From Sphingobacterium sp. GVS05A (GTDB lineage Bacteria > Bacteroidota > Bacteroidia > Sphingobacteriales > Sphingobacteriaceae): a DNA stretch of 64,000 nt. The notes beneath the pieces were generated by a model. It was given only the letters and a program-made list of their open reading frames with translations. It made no database searches and was not told the DNA's origin. The stretch spans positions 620,001 to 684,000 of the forward strand of contig NZ_JAHXYR010000001.1 in assembly GCF_019969845.1 (NCBI RefSeq), read 5' to 3'. The translations under genes were made by a program, and so were the position numbers. Positions 61,008 through 64,000 of this stretch are shown piece by piece; within the stretch, counting starts at the first letter, position 1; the number at the start of each line of letters is the position of its first letter.

Positions 61008-61528
61008 GATTTACTGATCCGTGAAAAAGTTTCAGGTGTCATCCTCAAATAGTTGGCAATATGTTTATTGGGAATAATTTGGAACAAGGTGGGGTTTCTC
61101 TTAAAAACACGCTCATATCGGATTTTAGGGGAGTCCTGCAATAGATCCTGTTCTCTGTCAAGTTGTTGCTTCACCAATCCCTCTAATATGTTGATGTAAA
61201 GTGAAGTGTTCTCAGGGCTTTCGTAGACGAAATGCATAAAATCTTCTTTTTCCGCGACCAATACTTCAGTTTTCTTGATGGCTTGAATAACAAAATCTGA
61301 ATGGCAACCATCAAAGAAGGAGTCCATGGCCACAATAAGATCTCCAGTATAACCTAGCCGGATAATCTGTTCGGCATCTTGTTGGAAGATGGAAATTTTA
61401 AGGCTGCCTTTTTTTATGAAGTATATTTTTGAGTCTATAGTTCCGCTGCTTTTAATCAGTTCATTCCGCTTGAATGTAAGAGTTCTCTTAAAAACGGCAG
61501 GTGTAATTAGATCTTCGAATATAGTCAT
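61004..61528 (-). CDS. Crp/Fnr-family regulator 3
   Basis: A 174-residue regulator with an N-terminal cyclic-nucleotide-binding-like domain (about 15-115; IKSSGTIDSKIYFIKKGSLK, QIIRLGYTGDLIVAMDSF) and a C-terminal helix-turn-helix (IPNKHIANYLRMTPETFSRI). The recognition helix has the E-T-F-S-R pattern of FNR-type proteins. No Fe-S cysteines are present. It stands upstream of the DinB-like gene in the same direction. It is the third regulator of this type in the window and is clearly diverged from the other two. Confidence 0.88.
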   Translation of the reverse strand: MTIFEDLITPAVFKRTLTFKRNELIKSSGTIDSKIYFIKKGSLKISIFQQDAEQIIRLGYTGDLIVAMDSFFDGCHSDFVIQAIKKTEVLVAEKEDFMHFVYESPENTSLYINILEGLVKQQLDREQDLLQDSPKIRYERVFKRNPTLFQIIPNKHIANYLRMTPETFSRISKS

Positions 61529-61809
61529 GTCTGATGTTGCTTTAATGAATGGAGCTCTCGTAATGATGAAAATTACTCCTGTTATCTTCCTTCAAATATG
61601 GAGTCTTCGGCCACAAATATGGTCGGGCTCCAGACTAATATGGATTTCTGAATAAAAAGTAAATATTTATTTTCAGATTTACAGCAGTAAATTGAAATCT
61701 CAAGTCCATAAAGGTGATCATGAGTAGTTAAACTCACTGCATGAAGCCTTTTTGGGGTTGCGATAAAATGTAAATAAGAATAATTAGCTAAAAATAATAT
61801 TTTAAAATT

Positions 61810-63021
61810 ATGTTTAAATTTTTCAAAGAATTATTGAGTGCAGCAAAGGAGGGCGTAAGGGAAGCGAAAGAGGAACTCGCACAGGAAGCGGAATTGGATA
61901 AAGCAAAAGAACCGCAAATTAACAGTAAGGATACGCTGAACAATATTCCTTATGAAGAGCAATTCGGTACAGCGTTGGGCGCGGCATTCCGTGTTATCGT
62001 CTTTGGCGATTGGTTTACCGTATTCGGCAGTGCTGGTGACGATGGAACTTATCCGGTTCATCTATATCAGTTCGGAACTTATCCCAAACAGGCGGAGTAC
62101 CGCGATGAACTGGTGAAGCTATTGAAAAGAGACTTCGCTATTGCAGATACCGAAAGCTGCCTGCAAATATTAGCAGCATATTTTAACTTGCTCGGAATTA
62201 GGACAGGGGAAACCGCTCTGGAAGGTCGGGAAGATCAAATCGACAGTGGAAGCTGGGATATCAGCAAACCCGGTGTGGATGCGCTTGCTATTACTGTCAG
62301 TAGTCATATCACGACTGCAGCAGCGGATGTCGGGTATCTGCAGAAATCAGCCGCTTTGGATATCTTGAAAAAGCTTTCTTCCTACGCAAGATTGCACTTT
62401 AAAGATTGGCATACTTTCTCCGAAAAATTTTTGGAGGGAGAACATCATGTTGGGCTGAACAATAAAATCGGGAAATCTTATTTAAAAAGATATGTTGGCT
62501 ATTTAAGGGAAAAGATAGGCAGTCCTTGGAATAATATTGATTGGAATACCCAACCAGTCCAAGACCGTGTGCTGTCAGCTATTGCCTGGACATTTCAGGC
62601 CAAGTCGTATCATAATTCCCAGGAGTTTGATGCCAATGTTGCGGAGTATCAGCGTGATATTTTAGGCGATCGGGCACAGTGGGATGCCAATGAAATTGTG
62701 GTCGATGCGCCCGAAATTGAGCTTTGTTATATGTGTTGGATCAAGGGAATGGAAGATTTGAATCCCAATGAGGTACTAATGGATGATGAAGAAGAGGCTT
62801 TTGATGAGGATAATGGAGATGATGGATATTTTCAAGTAGAAATATGCGCCCGAGTCCAAGCTTCCAATGGGAAGAATTTTACCGCACTGGACCTATTGTA
62901 TCAAATGGAGAAACAATTGATAGGCAAGGAACTGGGGGATCATATATTCTTTGAAGGGCTTGACCGTGTCGAGAATCACTCCGGCGATACACCCTTGTAT
63001 TATATCAGTTTTGGAAGCTAG
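61810..63021 (+). CDS. Uncharacterised cytosolic protein, possibly DUF1266-like
   Basis: A 403-residue acidic protein without signal peptide or membrane segment. A charged N-terminal helix (FKELLSAAKEGVREAKEELA) is followed by a globular helical domain (about 50-290) with FGDWFTVFGSAGDDGTYPVH, then LHFKDWHTFSEKFLEGEHHV and a conserved-looking RVLSAIAWTFQAKS. A very acidic stretch (LMDDEEEAFDEDNGDDG, about residues 325-342) leads to a C-terminal alpha/beta part. The middle domain loosely recalls DUF1266 proteins, but I am not sure. It is monocistronic, with its own terminator. The function is unknown. Confidence 0.72.
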   Translation: MFKFFKELLSAAKEGVREAKEELAQEAELDKAKEPQINSKDTLNNIPYEEQFGTALGAAFRVIVFGDWFTVFGSAGDDGTYPVHLYQFGTYPKQAEYRDELVKLLKRDFAIADTESCLQILAAYFNLLGIRTGETALEGREDQIDSGSWDISKPGVDALAITVSSHITTAAADVGYLQKSAALDILKKLSSYARLHFKDWHTFSEKFLEGEHHVGLNNKIGKSYLKRYVGYLREKIGSPWNNIDWNTQPVQDRVLSAIAWTFQAKSYHNSQEFDANVAEYQRDILGDRAQWDANEIVVDAPEIELCYMCWIKGMEDLNPNEVLMDDEEEAFDEDNGDDGYFQVEICARVQASNGKNFTALDLLYQMEKQLIGKELGDHIFFEGLDRVENHSGDTPLYYISFGS

Positions 63022-63057
63022 TTTTTTTATCGCATACTGTTGTTTATTATAAAAATA

Positions 63058-63078
63058 GCGGCATATTATGCCGCTTTT
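63058..63078 (+). terminator. Terminator of the 61810-63021 gene
   Basis: A compact stem GCGGCA / TGCCGC with a 5-nt loop (extendable by AT pairs) is followed by TTTTC, 37 bp after the stop codon. Confidence 0.75.
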
Positions 63079-63257
63079 CAATTACTCAGTGACAAGCATT
63101 GAGTGATTTTTTATGTTCCCATCTCGATATCATCCCAATCTAAACCTTCGGCCCATCTTATTTCGCTGTCGTCCATAAAAATCTGCATATTGGATTAAAT
63201 TTGATAATTTTGTGCTGCTAATTAATTACTGCATTACATATTTAGACGGTTTTTTTG

Positions 63258-63791
63258 ATGTCTGGAGTGAAAGACAAGTTTCGTTTAATAAAGAGAAGAA
63301 TGCATTTATACCTTATATTTTTGATAGGCTTTGCGCTATTCATTGTACTATTTGGCCTAATTTTCAGGCAGTATACTGCTGGATTTAAACCTAAAAATAG
63401 TCAGGTCAGTTATGAATCTTCAGCTGATTTGGTAGGAGAAGAGATCAGAAAGATTTCATCCCGTCCTTTCCTGTTTGGCTTGAAAGATAATCTTGTCAGT
63501 GATGAAGATTTCTATTTTGATGATATAAACTTTTATGCTATTGATAATAAACAGCAGAGAAAGGCGGTTTTCCTGCTAACGGAAATCATCGAGCTGAGCA
63601 AGACTTCGATAACAATCACAAATCATAGGGTCTGGCAAGTTATTATCCATGGGGCTGACAATCAAAAAATAGTATTTAAGTTTACGCACAACTATACCCT
63701 ATGGAATAAAGATTTTGTTAAATTTTATAAGAAAATAGAGCAAATAAACCCCGCCGCAATAAAATCGAAATGGAGTCTTTGGACAATGTAA
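63258..63791 (+). CDS. Membrane-anchored protein of unknown function
   Basis: A 177-residue protein with one N-terminal transmembrane helix (LYLIFLIGFALFIVLFGLIF, about residues 17-37) preceded by a basic cytoplasmic end (KDKFRLIKRRMH) and a soluble domain outside or inside the cell. The soluble part has a regular strand pattern (KAVFLLTEIIELSKTSITIT, WQVIIHGADNQKIVFKFTHN) that resembles the pleckstrin-like membrane proteins of Bacteroidota. I do not recognise the family. I chose the ATG at 63258; an in-frame TTG one codon earlier is less likely. Regulatory region copy 2 lies just downstream. Confidence 0.65.
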   Translation: MSGVKDKFRLIKRRMHLYLIFLIGFALFIVLFGLIFRQYTAGFKPKNSQVSYESSADLVGEEIRKISSRPFLFGLKDNLVSDEDFYFDDINFYAIDNKQQRKAVFLLTEIIELSKTSITITNHRVWQVIIHGADNQKIVFKFTHNYTLWNKDFVKFYKKIEQINPAAIKSKWSLWTM

Positions 63792-63808
63792 AGGAGATCG
63801 ATTTATCC

Positions 63809-63935
63809 CAATTTGATAATAACCTTTTCATTTTGATATCATTTTTCTTGTTAAAAACTTTGTAAAATAAATCAATATAGCTGTATTTCAGTTTGTTATT
63901 TCTTGTTTTTTGTTTTGGAATGTTGTTTGGCTTAT
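63809..63935 (+). promoter_or_regulatory. Complex regulatory region, copy 2
   Basis: CAATTTGATA (63809) and CATTTTGATA (63829) are followed 98 bp after AATAACC (63818) by TGGAATGTTGTTTGGCTT (63916). The order and spacing repeat those at 54733-54895. It presumably drives the gene that starts near the right edge. Confidence 0.5.
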
Positions 63936-63971
63936 ACCAGTAACAATGGATTATTGGTATTCATAAAAACA

Positions 63972-64000
63972 ATGCAATGGAAGCAAGAAAAAAAATGGAT
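63972..64000 (+). CDS. Possible start of a gene running off the right edge
   Basis: Two overlapping ATG frames, at 63972 (reads MQWKQEKKW) and 63977 (reads MEARKKMD), are open to the end of the window, about 40 bp after the TGGAAT...TTTGGC element. Which one is used, and what is encoded, cannot be decided from 29 bases. Confidence 0.2.

Noticed and set aside
63111..63188. 25-codon minus-strand frame (MQIFMDDSEIRWAEGLDWDD...)
   Set aside because: The composition looks protein-like, but it is too short, has no context and may be a gene remnant or chance.

Overview
The window looks like a chromosomal segment of a Bacteroidota bacterium of the Sphingobacteriaceae, most likely a Sphingobacterium. 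The reasons are the low G+C, the near absence of Shine-Dalgarno sequences, -7 boxes of the TAnnTTTG type, an Oar-type TonB-dependent receptor, lipoprotein-anchored RND adaptors, and many Bacteroidota-typical families (DUF1080, DUF1349, DUF418, DUF1801, Omp85-like proteins). I see no rRNA, tRNA, insertion sequence, integrase, phage gene or CRISPR array. The genus assignment is inference.

Layout. 1-849 is the end of a DHA2 drug exporter. 1190-6964 is a lipid-themed block: a fatty acid hydroxylase, an overlapping three-gene operon (glycosyltransferase, flippase-like membrane protein, glycosyltransferase) and a divergent sphingomyelinase-like phosphodiesterase. 7120-14646 is housekeeping and stress: a YbiT-type ABC-F protein with one degenerate ATP site, NhaA, a DEAD-box helicase, a VOC protein and an EamA transporter. 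15033-30621 is an efflux island with two complete RND pumps. The first (15033-20750) sits beside a LytS/LytTR two-component system (20981-22845) whose probable direct-repeat sites precede both operons. The second (24087-29943) follows a TetR gene whose probable 13-bp palindromic operator occurs in two exact copies and one variant.

30726-39395 holds a GHKL ATPase with a small membrane protein, a DinB protein, a large Omp85 protein whose N-terminal half looks like a protein or lipid kinase, a LuxR-type regulator, a methyltransferase and a CxxC flavoprotein. 39512-49538 holds HxlR/nitroreductase and Crp/Fnr control modules, a class II cyclic-nucleotide phosphodiesterase, a large TonB-dependent receptor and a Gdx-like SMR exporter. 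49592-56581 holds secreted and outer-membrane proteins, a truncated serine-hydrolase remnant, an S41 peptidase, a DUF1080 lipoprotein and a porin behind a complex regulatory region. 56711-64000 holds an aldo/keto reductase with an AraC regulator, a repeat-rich intergenic region, an ArsC-like protein, a second DinB protein with a third Crp/Fnr gene, and poorly known proteins.

The most notable observations are: (i) a Fam20/PI4KII-like kinase signature inside an Omp85 protein at 33322-35877; (ii) Crp/Fnr genes followed directly by an FNR-like palindrome, a -7 box at identical spacing and a target gene, clear in two cases and weak in a third; (iii) LytTR-type direct repeats with 21-bp period before both the sensor/regulator operon and RND operon 1; (iv) TetR operators around RND operon 2; (v) two similar, about 130-bp, multi-site promoter regions 9 kb apart. 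All family names come from reading the sequence and remembered family features; no database search was run.
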